Shown here: piece by piece, positions 24,654-33,553 of the stretch
Layout: each line of letters begins with the position of its first letter
How positions within the stretch are numbered: the stretch's first letter is position 1
NCBI GenBank assembly: GCA_963579025.1
Contig: CAUZFZ010000008.1
Coordinates: 62,001-126,000, forward strand
Origin: CAUZFZ01 sp963579025
Lineage (GTDB): Bacteria; Planctomycetota; Planctomycetia; Planctomycetales; Planctomycetaceae
Direction: 5' to 3'
DNA: 64,000 nucleotides
Translations under genes and position numbers: made by a program
The notes under the pieces: generated by a model
What the model was told of the DNA's origin: nothing
Databases searched by the model: none
Seen by the model: only the letters and a program-made list of their open reading frames with translations

Positions 24654-26954
24654 ATGCCGCGTTCGCTTCTCTGTTTATTTGTCGTTTCCATGTGCTCTCT
24701 GGCGGACGCTGCGGATTCTGCTCCGGTCGATTTTCGGACGGATGTCATGCCGCTGCTCGCGGATCGCTGTTTCGCCTGTCACGGTCCCGATGAAGACACT
24801 CGCGAGGCCGAGCTTCGATTCGATCGCCGCGAAAGTGTCTTCGGCAACCGCAAGACTCCACTGCTGGTTCCCGGCAAGCCGGCCGAGAGCGACTTGTACG
24901 TCCGAATTTCGTCGTCTGATCCAGACGTTCACATGCCGCCGCCGGACGCGACACGCCAATTGACCGCGGAGGAGATTGACCTCATTCGCGTGTGGATCGA
25001 GCAGGGTGCCGAGTGGCAGGAGCACTGGTCATTCCAGCCGATCGAACGGCCGCCCGTCCCGATCGCATTTGATGCCGAGTCGACACGCAATCCGATCGAC
25101 AATTTTATTCTGTCCAGACTCGATTTCGAGAAGCTCGCGCCGTCGCCTGTGGCCGATCGCACTCGGTTGATTCGCCGCGTAACGCTGGTCCTGACCGGAC
25201 TCCCGCCAACTCCAGACGAGATTGACGCGTTTCTTGGCGACGCAGCTCCCGGCGCGTACGAGCGACTCGTTGACCGGTTGCTCGCCTCGCACCGCTATGG
25301 CGAACACTTCGCGAGGGCCTGGATGGATGCGGCCCGTTATGCGGACACGGACGGTTATCAGAACGACCGCACGCGTTACATGTGGGCGTGGCGGGACTGG
25401 CTTATCCGGGCACTCAACGAGGGCAAGTCATTCGACGAGTTCACAATCGAGCAGCTCGCCGGAGACATGCTGCCGGACGCGACGCTGTTTCAGCAGATCG
25501 CAACAGGATTCTCCCGAAACCATCGGATCAATTCGGAAGGTGGATCGATTCCGGACGAATGGATCGTCGAGTACGTCGTCGATCGAGTCGACACGCTCGG
25601 CACTGTCTGGCTCGGTCTGACGCTTGGCTGCGCCCGATGTCACGACCACAAGTATGACCCGGTTGCACAGCGCGACTACTACAGTCTATTCGCCTACTTC
25701 AACAACGTGCCGGAATGGGGACTCGGACCGAACAACGGTAACAGTCCGCCCTTCATCGAAGTGCCGGCGAACTGGCCGAACCTTCGACCGGAGCAGAATC
25801 GCAAGATCACGCCGCAGCCTCCCGATCTGGTCACGACGCAAACATCCGTCGTGCGGCCGAAGCCGGGCAGCGCGAAGACGGTCATGGTCATGCACGAACT
25901 CGAAAAACCGCGGCCGACATATCTGCTGCTGCGAGGTCTGTACGACTCGCCCGACAAGTCGGAGGTGCTCACACCGTCGTTGCCCGTGAGCCTCAATCTC
26001 AGTGACTCGGCTCCCACAAACCGGCTGGAGCTGGCCCGCTGGCTCGTTGATCCGGCGAATCCGCTGACGGCCCGAGTGACTGCCAACCGACACTGGCAGC
26101 ACTTCTTCGGAAACGGGCTCGTCAGAACTGCCGAGAACTTCGGCACGCAGGGAGAGCAGCCCAGTCACGCGCAGTTGCTCGACTGGCTGGCAAGTGAATT
26201 GCTGCGAATCAACTGGGACATCAAGCAACTGCACCGCCTGATCGTGACGAGCGCGACGTTCCGGCAGTCATCCAGCACGTCAGCGAAGCTCCGTCGACTC
26301 GACCCGGAAAACCGCTTGCTGGCTCGCGCGCCCCGAATTCGACTGACAGCGCACATGATTCGAGATCAGGCGCTGGCCGCCAGCGGATTGCTGGTTGAAC
26401 GCATCGGCGGGCCATCCGTCAAACCGTATATGCCGCCGCGAATCTGGCGATCGATCTCGAACAACAAGTATCAGCAGGGCTCCGGTCCGGACCTTTATCG
26501 TCGCAGTCTTTATACGTATTGGCGCCGCACGATTCCCCCGCCCACGATGATGGCGTTCAATTCGTCCGACCGCGAAGTCTGTCTGGTCCGCAAGGATCAG
26601 ACGAATACGCCGCTGCAGGCGCTGACCCTGATGAACAACGTCGCATTCGTTGAAGCCGCAAGGTTCCTCGCCGAACGGATGTTGAGGGAAGGCGGCAGCA
26701 ATCCGATTGACCAGATCAGTCACGGATTCCGACTTGTCGTCGGCCGCTGGCCAAGGGCGGAAGAACTGCACTCACTGGACGAGATCTTCGAGACACTTCA
26801 CAAACATTACGCGGCGAATCCGGATGCCGCCGTCGAACTACTTGGAATCGGCGAACGGCCTCGGGATATGGACCTCGATCCGGTCGCCCATGCGGCGCTC
26901 ACAATGGTCGCGAATGTACTGCTGAACCTCGACGAGACCGTTTCTCTCGAATGA
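24654..26954 (+). CDS. planctomycete cytochrome c / DUF1549 / DUF1553 protein
   Basis: A 766-residue exported protein. The signal peptide is RSLLCLFVVSMCSLADAADS (residues 3-22). A planctomycete cytochrome c domain covers about 28-110, with Cys-Phe-Ala-Cys-His (LADRCFACHGPDE) as the heme motif. DUF1549 covers about 130-340 (RRVTLVLTGLPPTPDEIDAF, LGCARCHDHKYDP). DUF1553 covers about 455-740 (VTANRHWQHFFGNGLVRTAE, REVCLVRKDQTNTPLQALTL). This is the full three-domain form, longer than the two-domain paralogue at 8613-10187. The DUF1501 partner lies downstream on the same strand but is separated by a two-gene toxin-antitoxin-like insert. Electron transfer linked to an extracytoplasmic reaction is plausible; the substrate is unknown. 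Confidence 0.93.
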   Translation: MPRSLLCLFVVSMCSLADAADSAPVDFRTDVMPLLADRCFACHGPDEDTREAELRFDRRESVFGNRKTPLLVPGKPAESDLYVRISSSDPDVHMPPPDATRQLTAEEIDLIRVWIEQGAEWQEHWSFQPIERPPVPIAFDAESTRNPIDNFILSRLDFEKLAPSPVADRTRLIRRVTLVLTGLPPTPDEIDAFLGDAAPGAYERLVDRLLASHRYGEHFARAWMDAARYADTDGYQNDRTRYMWAWRDWLIRALNEGKSFDEFTIEQLAGDMLPDATLFQQIATGFSRNHRINSEGGSIPDEWIVEYVVDRVDTLGTVWLGLTLGCARCHDHKYDPVAQRDYYSLFAYFNNVPEWGLGPNNGNSPPFIEVPANWPNLRPEQNRKITPQPPDLVTTQTSVVRPKPGSAKTVMVMHELEKPRPTYLLLRGLYDSPDKSEVLTPSLPVSLNLSDSAPTNRLELARWLVDPANPLTARVTANRHWQHFFGNGLVRTAENFGTQGEQPSHAQLLDWLASELLRINWDIKQLHRLIVTSATFRQSSSTSAKLRRLDPENRLLARAPRIRLTAHMIRDQALAASGLLVERIGGPSVKPYMPPRIWRSISNNKYQQGSGPDLYRRSLYTYWRRTIPPPTMMAFNSSDREVCLVRKDQTNTPLQALTLMNNVAFVEAARFLAERMLREGGSNPIDQISHGFRLVVGRWPRAEELHSLDEIFETLHKHYAANPDAAVELLGIGERPRDMDLDPVAHAALTMVANVLLNLDETVSLE

Positions 26955-27085
26955 TTCGTGATTGCTGTCGAGTGCCGATCACGGAACAATGGTCGGTGTA
27001 AATTCATCAGACACGGCCGGATGACTACCGATTCCCGGTTCACCGGCACGGGCCGTGACCTGATCCATTGCAACAAGGTCGTACC

Positions 27086-27334
27086 ATGAGTGATGAACAA
27101 CTGCTCGAACGCATTGCGTCGGTCCCAAACGTCATGGTCGGGAAGCCCGTCATCAAGGGGACGCGACTGACTGTGGAACACATCCTGAATCTGCTGGCGC
27201 ACGGTTCGTCCACCGCTGACATCCTCGACGAATACTCCGGTATCGCGGCGGAAGATATTCAGGCCTGCCTGCTGTTTGCCTCGCAATCGTTGTCCAGTAC
27301 CGCCTTCATGCCACTGGTCGCGGAGTCGGCGTAG
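27086..27334 (+). CDS. DUF433 antitoxin-like protein
   Basis: An 82-residue protein with the DUF433 fold, a small winged-helix-like domain found in antitoxins (VPNVMVGKPVIKGTRLTVEH, then ILDEYSGIAAEDIQACLLFA). The start is the ATG at 27086; the open frame could begin six codons earlier, but that lacks support. The stop abuts the ATG of the DUF5615 gene (TAGATG), so the two are coupled. DUF433/DUF5615 pairs are predicted type II toxin-antitoxin modules (VapB/VapC-like), in which this partner binds DNA and neutralises the PIN-like toxin. The C-terminus (SSTAFMPLVAESA) is loosely conserved. Confidence 0.9.
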   Translation: MSDEQLLERIASVPNVMVGKPVIKGTRLTVEHILNLLAHGSSTADILDEYSGIAAEDIQACLLFASQSLSSTAFMPLVAESA

Positions 27335-27685
27335 ATGCGATTCCTCGTCGATGAATGCACTGGTCCAGCGGTCGCTCGTTGGCTGCGTGATCAGTCCCAC
27401 GAAGTTTTCTCTGTCCACGACGATGCGCGAGGCGCGGCCGACGATGACATTCTCAACAAGGCGCTTTCGGAAGACTGGATCCTGATCACGAACGACAAGG
27501 ATTTCGGTGAAAAGGTCTACCGTGAGAGCAAGTCACATCACGGCATCATCCTCCTTCGACTGCAGGACGAACGTGCTGCGTCGAAGATTGACGCGATCGA
27601 AAAACTGCTGATTGGCTATGAGGACCAGCTGGTGGATACTTTCGTGGTTGTTACCGAAACTCAGGTTCGATTTGGTCAGGCATGA
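27335..27685 (+). CDS. DUF5615 PIN-like toxin
   Basis: A 116-residue protein of the DUF5615 PIN-like family: MRFLVDECTGPAVARWL holds the first acidic site (Asp-Glu), DDDILNKALSEDWILITNDK the next, and a C-terminal strand VVVTETQVRFG completes it. PIN-like toxins are predicted metal-dependent RNases. It starts immediately after the DUF433 stop. Its own stop overlaps the start of the DUF1501 gene (ATGA at 27682-27685), so the toxin gene is translationally coupled to a non-TA gene. The acidic residues needed for catalysis are present, so it looks intact. Confidence 0.9.
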   Translation: MRFLVDECTGPAVARWLRDQSHEVFSVHDDARGAADDDILNKALSEDWILITNDKDFGEKVYRESKSHHGIILLRLQDERAASKIDAIEKLLIGYEDQLVDTFVVVTETQVRFGQA

Positions 27686-29124
27686 CGTACGCTCACAATC
27701 GTCGGCACTTTTTCGGCCGCAGCGCGACCGGTCTCGGAATCCTGGCTTTGGGCTCGCTGCTCAACAAAGACGTGTTCGCAGCGAAGGCACCGCAGCGAAA
27801 TGAGATCGGCGGCCTGACCGATCTGCCACATCATGAACCCAAAGCGAAGCGCGTGATCTGGCTCTTTCAGTCCGGAGGACCATCGCAGCTCGACCTGTAC
27901 GATCCAAAACCCGGATTGCAGAAACACTTCGGACAGGAAGTGCCCACGTCGATCTATCCGGATGAACGCAAGACGACGATGACGGCGGGACAGAAGCAGT
28001 TTGTGACCGCTCCCAGCATCTTCAGGTTTCCAAAGCACGGTGACTCGGGCATTGAGCTGACTGAGCTCCTTCCGCATCTGGGGACGGTCGCCGACGAGTT
28101 GTGCGTTATCCGTTCCATGTACACCGAGGCCATCAACCACGACCCGGCGATCACTTTTTATACGACAGGGTCTCCACTGCCGGGCCGCCCGAGCATGGGG
28201 TCGTGGGCGAGTTACGGACTCGGATCGGAGAACTCAGACCTGCCCGCGTTCGTCGCAATGAGCTCCCGGGGATCGGCGAAGAACGGGCAGCCCATCTACG
28301 ATCGCCTGTGGGGAGCGGGGTTCCTGCCGGCTCGGTTTCAGGGAGTCAAACTTCGTGGTCAGGGAGATCCCGTACTCGACATCAACAATCCCGCCGGCGT
28401 CGATCCCAGTGTGCGCAGAGCCATGCTGCAGGCACTGCGGAAACTGAACGAGCTGAAACTCGATGAGTCCGGCGACCCGGAGATTGAAGCCCGTATCGCG
28501 CAGTACGAACTCGCGTATCGCATGCAGACGTCAGTGCCTGAGCTGACCGATCTGTCTGACGAGTCGCAGGCAACATTCGACCTGTACGGCAAAGATGCGC
28601 AGACCCCCGGCCGCTATGCCCACAACTGTCTGCTCGCCCGCCGACTGGCTGAACGAGGCGTCCGGTTTATTCAGCTGTTCCACATGGGCTGGGATCAACA
28701 CGGCGCTTTGCCGAAACAACTGCGAGCGCAGTGTCGGGACACGGATCAGGCATCCGCAGCACTCATCAAAGACCTGAAGCAGCGCGGCATGCTCGAGGAC
28801 ACGCTAATCATCTGGGGTGGAGAGTTCGGCCGGACTGTCTATTCACAGGGCGGGCTGACAAAGCAGAACTATGGCCGGGATCATCACCCGAGTTGCATGT
28901 CGTACTGGTTGGCCGGTGCTGGTGTGAAAGGCGGGCTCACCTACGGTCGCACGGACGATTACAGCGTCAACGTGGTAGAGAACGGAGTACACGTCCACGA
29001 CCTGCAGGCCACAATCCTGCACCTGATGGGCATCGATCACGAGCGGCTGACGTTCAAGTATCAGGGCCGGCACTTCCGACTGACCGACGTGCACGGTCAC
29101 GTCGTGCATGATCTGCTGGGTTGA
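27682..29124 (+). CDS. DUF1501 protein, Tat-exported
   Basis: A 480-residue DUF1501 family member. It begins with a Tat-type signal (NRRHFFGRSATGLGILALGS, then LLNKDVFAA). Family blocks are RVIWLFQSGGPSQLDLYDPK, RSMYTEAINHDPAITFYTTG, LFHMGWDQHG, TLIIWGGEFGRTVYSQGG and NYGRDHHPSCMSYWLAGAGV. The His/Asp residues correspond to the metal site of sulfatase-like enzymes, though the family's reaction is not established. The start ATG at 27682 overlaps the DUF5615 toxin stop by 4 nt. It is the expected partner of the cytochrome c/DUF1549/DUF1553 gene at 24654, from which the toxin-antitoxin pair now separates it. Confidence 0.93.
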   Translation: MTYAHNRRHFFGRSATGLGILALGSLLNKDVFAAKAPQRNEIGGLTDLPHHEPKAKRVIWLFQSGGPSQLDLYDPKPGLQKHFGQEVPTSIYPDERKTTMTAGQKQFVTAPSIFRFPKHGDSGIELTELLPHLGTVADELCVIRSMYTEAINHDPAITFYTTGSPLPGRPSMGSWASYGLGSENSDLPAFVAMSSRGSAKNGQPIYDRLWGAGFLPARFQGVKLRGQGDPVLDINNPAGVDPSVRRAMLQALRKLNELKLDESGDPEIEARIAQYELAYRMQTSVPELTDLSDESQATFDLYGKDAQTPGRYAHNCLLARRLAERGVRFIQLFHMGWDQHGALPKQLRAQCRDTDQASAALIKDLKQRGMLEDTLIIWGGEFGRTVYSQGGLTKQNYGRDHHPSCMSYWLAGAGVKGGLTYGRTDDYSVNVVENGVHVHDLQATILHLMGIDHERLTFKYQGRHFRLTDVHGHVVHDLLG

Positions 29125-29148
29125 TCCTCGATCTACCTGATGTGTGCT

Positions 29149-29273
29149 GGTCTCCCGACCCGCACACCGGCCCGACCGAAGGTCTCCCCGTCGGAGTCGA
29201 TCTGAAAGGACTTAGCGGGCTGTCGGGTGACGTGGGAGACCTTCGGTCGGCTCAGTGGGACGGTCGGGAGACC
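29149..29273. repeat. GGTCTCC-type inverted repeat, copy 2
   Basis: The outer arms GGTCTCCCGACC and GGTCGGGAGACC enclose an inner pair GACCGAAGGTCTCCC / GGGAGACCTTCGGTC. The element lies between the converging DUF1501 and membrane-protein genes. Loop sequences differ from the copies at 5771 and 44856, while the stems are conserved. Confidence 0.78.
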
Positions 29274-29295
29274 GCCCCACAACGAGCAGCCGCGA

Positions 29296-29850
29296 TCAAA
29301 CGGGCAGCCCGCGCTCCTCGCGAATGCGACGCACCTCGTCGAGTACTTCCGTGATCAGCTCGCCGTTCTGCTCGATGGAACGGAATTCGTGCACGTGTAC
29401 GGCGACGTTAGCGGCGACGGTGGCGCAGCCCACGATCAGGTGAATCGTGGCGGATGTCATCCCCAACCAGCCGTTGAAGTCGACCGGCGAGGCCGGGTCG
29501 GCCGCTGCCCCCAGTGCACCAGTTGCGACGAGCAGCAGAATCCCACCGGTCATGCCAGGCATCACTCGGTACTTAAGCGACTGGTTCCGCTTGTGAAGTT
29601 CGTCAGACAGCTTGTACGCGGTCGATGTTTCCTCGATCCAGCGGCCCGTACCCATGAAGTACGTGATGACAATCGCGTGGACGAGAGCAACGGAAACCAG
29701 TGCCACAAGTCCGATCAGCATGTGCCTGGACACCGCAGCCTGAACTGCACGGTCTCGCACGGTCGGATCGTCAATGCACAGGCCGAGGTAGAACGCGATG
29801 CCGACCAGTGCCGTGCCCGCGAAAGAAAGCGTCAGAAAGATTCGGGACAC
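29296..29850 (-). CDS. integral membrane protein of unknown function
   Basis: A 184-residue protein with about four hydrophobic segments (residues 4-24; 45-66, HMLIGLVALVSVALVHAIVI; about 95-115; about 128-150). A hydrophilic loop lies in the middle (STAYKLSDELHKRNQSLKYR), and the C-terminus is charged and predicted helical (LDEVRRIREERGLPV). Several His residues lie in or near the helices (HMLIG, HAIVI, HLIV, HVHE), which could suggest heme or metal binding but proves nothing. The start is a GTG at 29850 with a weak ribosome site. No family was recognised. It diverges from the enolase-superfamily gene. Confidence 0.75.
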   Translation of the reverse strand: MSRIFLTLSFAGTALVGIAFYLGLCIDDPTVRDRAVQAAVSRHMLIGLVALVSVALVHAIVITYFMGTGRWIEETSTAYKLSDELHKRNQSLKYRVMPGMTGGILLLVATGALGAAADPASPVDFNGWLGMTSATIHLIVGCATVAANVAVHVHEFRSIEQNGELITEVLDEVRRIREERGLPV

Positions 29851-29974
29851 GTGTTAGCTCGATGACTGGATGAGGCCGGGTGCGGGAAGAGAACCGTGCC
29901 GGTATTCTGCAGCCGGCCGGAATCCCGGACTCGTGGCTGAACAAGCGGCTCATGTTACGCACCAGGGAGCAGCG

Positions 29975-31099
29975 ATGAAAATCACTCGGATTGAAAGCTT
30001 TGCCGTCGAGATCCCGCTCAAACCCGAACGCCGCATGCGATCGGCGCTCGGGCAGCACGTCGTGTCGCGTTACGTCATCATCCGCGTGGAAACGGACGCA
30101 GGTATCGAAGGTGTTGGCGAAGCGACCGTCATGGAACGCTGGAGCGGCGAGACCGTCTGGGGCGCCAAGGCACTCATTGACAACGTCCTGGCTCCGTTGC
30201 TGATGGACTTCGATCCGTACGACATTGAAGGGATCGACGACCGCATGGACGGGGCGTGTCGGCACAACTGGTTTGCGAAATCCGCCATCGAAATGGCGTG
30301 CTGGGACATTCAAGGCAAAGAAGCCGGTAAACCCGTTTATGAACTGCTCGGCGGCGCCGTCCGGCCGAGAGAGATTCGCTGTCGGTTCTCCATGGGAGCG
30401 TATCCTCCGGAACGAGCGCAACGTCGCGCCCAGGAACTGGTCGATGAAGGCTTCACGACGATCAAGGTCAAAGTTGGTACGAACCCGGACGAGGACGTGG
30501 AGCGCGTACAACTCGTCCGCAACGTCATCGGACCGAACCTGGACATGGTGATCGATGCTAACTGTGGCTGGGACGCGAAAACTGCCATCACCAGCTTCGA
30601 ACGCATGCGAGGCTGTAACATCAGCCTGTTCGAGCAACCCACAACAGACGGCGACTTCGATGCCCTGGCCGCAGTGCGTCGGGCCATCGCTCCGACGTTT
30701 GTCATGGCCGACGACATCGTGTTCGACCGCATCCACGCCGAGAATTGTCTGCGAACTGAAGCGTGCGACGTGATCAGCGTTTATCCCGGAAAGAACGGCG
30801 GCATTCGCAAGTGCAAAGAAATCGTCGACCTGGCCGAGCAGCATGGCGTGGCCTGCAGCATGGGCTCAAACCTCGAATGGGACATCGCCACGGCGGCCAT
30901 GTGTCATCTGGTCGTGGCCTGTCCGAATCTGAAGATTGAGCAGTTTCCCGGCGACATCCTGGGCCCGGACTATCACGACATTCGGATTGCCACCAATCCA
31001 TTGAACATCTCTGGCCCGATTGTCGAACTGTCAGACCGGCCCGGACTTGGCATCGATGTCGACTGGGCAACTGTCGAGAAGCATCGATTCACAATCTGA
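29975..31099 (+). CDS. enolase-superfamily (mandelate racemase / muconate cycloisomerase) enzyme
   Basis: A 374-residue cytoplasmic enzyme. The start is the ATG at 29975 after AGGGAG, giving MKITRIESFAVEIPLKPERR, the usual capping-domain N-terminus. In the barrel the acid-base Lys pair is KVKVG near 165. The metal ligands are Asp in VIDANCGW, Glu in SLFEQP, and Asp in VMADDIVFD. A further Lys is in YPGKNGGIRK, and Glu in SNLEWDIATA closes the site. This is the muconate-lactonizing-enzyme type set rather than the His-Asp dyad of mandelate racemase. The substrate could be a sugar acid, a dipeptide or a cycloisomer; context gives no clue, as neighbours are an exonuclease and nadB in the opposite direction. 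Confidence 0.9.
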   Translation: MKITRIESFAVEIPLKPERRMRSALGQHVVSRYVIIRVETDAGIEGVGEATVMERWSGETVWGAKALIDNVLAPLLMDFDPYDIEGIDDRMDGACRHNWFAKSAIEMACWDIQGKEAGKPVYELLGGAVRPREIRCRFSMGAYPPERAQRRAQELVDEGFTTIKVKVGTNPDEDVERVQLVRNVIGPNLDMVIDANCGWDAKTAITSFERMRGCNISLFEQPTTDGDFDALAAVRRAIAPTFVMADDIVFDRIHAENCLRTEACDVISVYPGKNGGIRKCKEIVDLAEQHGVACSMGSNLEWDIATAAMCHLVVACPNLKIEQFPGDILGPDYHDIRIATNPLNISGPIVELSDRPGLGIDVDWATVEKHRFTI

Positions 31100-31121
31100 T
31101 TTTGTCGTCGGAAACAATCGG

Positions 31122-31694
31122 TCACGATTCTGATTCACCGACGAGCAACGGCAGCAGTTTCGCGATGTTACGGGCGTCGTCGATGCCGCGGTGTGGACGT
31201 CCTTCGAATCGGATGCCCTCTGCTTCGAGGACATCGCTGAGACCACGTCCTCGACGCAGCCCGCGCTTTCGGGCATAGGAATCTTTCAGGTTCAGGTGTC
31301 CGGATGCGAACGGATATGCGACCCCGTGGTATTCACTATCGCGTTCGAACTGCCACCGGTCGTAGTCGCCCCATGAACAGAACAGGCAGTCCTGGTAAGT
31401 GGAAAACCATTCAACGAATTTGCTCAGCACGTCTTTGTAGCCCAGGGCGGCGTCCACTTCAGACTGTGCAATTCCAGTCAGCTCTCGACAGAATTCCGTC
31501 AGGGCCGGATTGCGGACGGGACGGACAAAGTTCTGAAACTCGGAAAGGGCCGAATGTGTCCGGCCGTGAATCATGACCGCGCCGATTTCGATGATCTCCA
31601 TTTGATCGCGCGGCACGGCGACCCGATCGTCTGAGCACGTGGCTTCCAGATCGACGACGAGAAAGTACGGTGGACTGGCGTTGTCAGCGTGCAT
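31122..31694 (-). CDS. 3'-5' exonuclease, DEDDh type (Eri-1/KapD-like)
   Basis: A 190-residue nuclease of the DnaQ/RNase T fold. Exo I is VVDLEATCSD (Asp and Glu), Exo II lies in the VEWFSTYQDCLFCSWGDYDR region, and Exo III ends in HRGIDDARNIAKLL (His and Asp). The Glu-Ala-Thr-Cys sequence and the spacing match the Eri-1/KapD group, which trims RNA ends. The start is the ATG at 31694; a longer open frame to 31814 overlaps the end of nadB and lacks conserved residues. It follows nadB by 46 nt on the same strand, probably in one transcript. The function could be RNA processing or DNA repair; the family does not decide this. Confidence 0.9.
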   Translation of the reverse strand: MHADNASPPYFLVVDLEATCSDDRVAVPRDQMEIIEIGAVMIHGRTHSALSEFQNFVRPVRNPALTEFCRELTGIAQSEVDAALGYKDVLSKFVEWFSTYQDCLFCSWGDYDRWQFERDSEYHGVAYPFASGHLNLKDSYARKRGLRRGRGLSDVLEAEGIRFEGRPHRGIDDARNIAKLLPLLVGESES

Positions 31695-31740
31695 TTCGGC
31701 AGCAACTTTGAATGGCGACGTGTGTCCGCCGGACGATTCA

Positions 31741-33384
31741 CTACGAACCAATGGCAATGTGATCGCACTGTGTTGAATCGATTGCCGGAAAATCGCTGCG
31801 GGCGTGGACTCCACGGCTTTCCGTCCGCTCGACCGCGGCCGCAGTTATGGTGCGGGCGATCAGTAACTGGTTCTGAAGCTCCCAGCCCTGAGGCGTCCCG
31901 AATTCAAGTTGGGACACGTATCGTTCCCAGAAAGTCAGTTGGGTCTGGGCCTGCTGAAGACCATCCGCATTTCGCTGGATGCCCGCGTTGCGCCACATCA
32001 GTGAATTGAGCGAGTTGCCGACGTCCACAATGTCCAGCTCCTCCAGATCCCGATCGGGATGCTCCCAGTCGGATTCAAGTGGCACAGCCCGATAGGAATC
32101 GGGAATTTCCATCGCCTGTTCGGACGCTGCGCGTCCAGCGCGCAGTCCGAACACTAGACCCTCCAGCAGACTGTTCGAACCCAGTCGATTCGCTCCGTGC
32201 AATCCAGTGGCGCTTACTTCGCCTGCGGCGAGTAACCCCGTCACGGTGGTTTCGCCGTTCAGGTTCACGCTGAGTCCACCGATCATGTAGTGCGCGCCGG
32301 GTCTCACGGGGATTCGATCGCTGGCCAGTTCCAGACCAAATCGGGAACAGACGCGACTGATATGTGGAAACCGGCGAGCGACCAGAGCGGCATCCATATG
32401 GCTCAGGTCGAGGTACACACAGGGATGCTGTGTCTTTGACATCTGCTCGGTAATCGCCTGACTGACAACATCGCGGGGAGCCAGTTCCGCGGCCTCGTGA
32501 TAGTCCGGCATGAAACGCTGGCCAGTCGCGTCCAGCAGGTACGCTCCTTCACCGCGTACCGCTTCAGAAATCAAGTGCCGTGCGCTGCCCGCGATGTACA
32601 GCACCGTGGGATGAAACTGCATGAACTCCATGTCTCGCAATTCCGCTCCGGCGCGAAACGCGGCAGCGTGACCGTCGGCAGTGGCGATCTCTGGATTCGT
32701 CGTCTCGCGAAAAAGACGCCCGGCTCCGCCCGTCGCAAGGATGACTCGCTTCGCCCACACAATTGTCTTGCCGTGAGCCTCGTTCCAGACGATCGCACCG
32801 ACACACTGGCCTTCGTGAGTGAGCAGGTCGATTGTGAAAGTCCGTTCCCAGACGCTGGACGTGTTGCGTGAGCGGATCTGTTCGATCATCGCCCGCATCA
32901 CTTCCTTGCCGGTCGCATCACCGAGTGCATGTGCCACACGTGGAAAGCTGTGGCCGCCTTCCTGCGTCAGAGCAATCTGGCCCTCGTGGGTGTCGAAGTC
33001 GGCTCCGAAATTAATCAGCTCTCGAATGCGATCCGGCGCTTCGCGGACGACCAGATTGACGACATCCTCATCGCACAGCCCCTTGCCGGCGGCGATGGTG
33101 TCGGCCGCGTGATTCGCCACGTCGTCCAGTGGGTCAAGCACTCCGGCAATTCCACCTTGAGCCCACGCGCTGTTGGACAGGTCGAGGACGTCCTTGGTCA
33201 CGACGATCGTCTGCAGAGACGGGTCGACTTCCAGCGCAGCACGAATCCCGGCAATCCCTCCACCAATGACAAGGACATCGGCGAACATGTGCGGAACGCT
33301 CTTGGGAGTGAACCGGACAAGGTACCGGCGTCCTGGTTGCAGCGTCAGTTTTCTCACGTTGATTCCGGTCGCGAATGCTGGCAT
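31741..33384 (-). CDS. nadB: L-aspartate oxidase
   Basis: A 547-residue flavoenzyme that oxidises L-aspartate to iminoaspartate, the first step of de novo NAD synthesis. The FAD motif is DVLVIGGGIAGIRAALEV (about 35-52). SNSAWAQGGIAG, HSFPRVAH, and ELRDMEFMQFHPTVLY mark the fumarate-reductase-like family, and ANRLGSNSLLEGLVFG near 390 is the second FAD contact. The start is set at the ATG 33384. A GTG at 33357 is possible, and the stretch RRYLVRFTPKSVPHMF before the FAD motif looks conserved, so the ATG at 33288 is too short. No nadA or nadC is adjacent. Confidence 0.95.
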   Translation of the reverse strand: MPAFATGINVRKLTLQPGRRYLVRFTPKSVPHMFADVLVIGGGIAGIRAALEVDPSLQTIVVTKDVLDLSNSAWAQGGIAGVLDPLDDVANHAADTIAAGKGLCDEDVVNLVVREAPDRIRELINFGADFDTHEGQIALTQEGGHSFPRVAHALGDATGKEVMRAMIEQIRSRNTSSVWERTFTIDLLTHEGQCVGAIVWNEAHGKTIVWAKRVILATGGAGRLFRETTNPEIATADGHAAAFRAGAELRDMEFMQFHPTVLYIAGSARHLISEAVRGEGAYLLDATGQRFMPDYHEAAELAPRDVVSQAITEQMSKTQHPCVYLDLSHMDAALVARRFPHISRVCSRFGLELASDRIPVRPGAHYMIGGLSVNLNGETTVTGLLAAGEVSATGLHGANRLGSNSLLEGLVFGLRAGRAASEQAMEIPDSYRAVPLESDWEHPDRDLEELDIVDVGNSLNSLMWRNAGIQRNADGLQQAQTQLTFWERYVSQLEFGTPQGWELQNQLLIARTITAAAVERTESRGVHARSDFPAIDSTQCDHIAIGS

Positions 33385-33448
33385 GACTGATCAGGACGGC
33401 CGGCTCCCAGCGAGCTGCGTCAGTCAGGTAGTATCCTGACAGACAGAG

Positions 33449-33517
33449 CTCACGCAAAGGCGCTAAGACGCAAAGGAATTCTGTTTCCAACTTTGCGTCT
33501 TCGCGCCTTTGCGTGAG
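33449..33517. repeat. CACGCAAAGG-type inverted repeat
   Basis: CTCACGCAAAGGCGCTAAGA on the left faces TCTTCGCGCCTTTGCGTGAG on the right across GAATTCTGTTTCC. It lies in the divergent gap between nadB and the oxidoreductase gene. A half-copy (CACGCAAAGACGCGAAG) occurs at 5702-5718. Confidence 0.75.
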
Positions 33518-33553
33518 ACCCGAAAGCGACCATCCACTCACCCGAGTACATCG

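Noticed and set aside
29771..30844. 357-codon minus-strand frame over the enolase-superfamily gene
   Set aside because: It overlaps almost all of a well-conserved gene and has no recognisable sequence.
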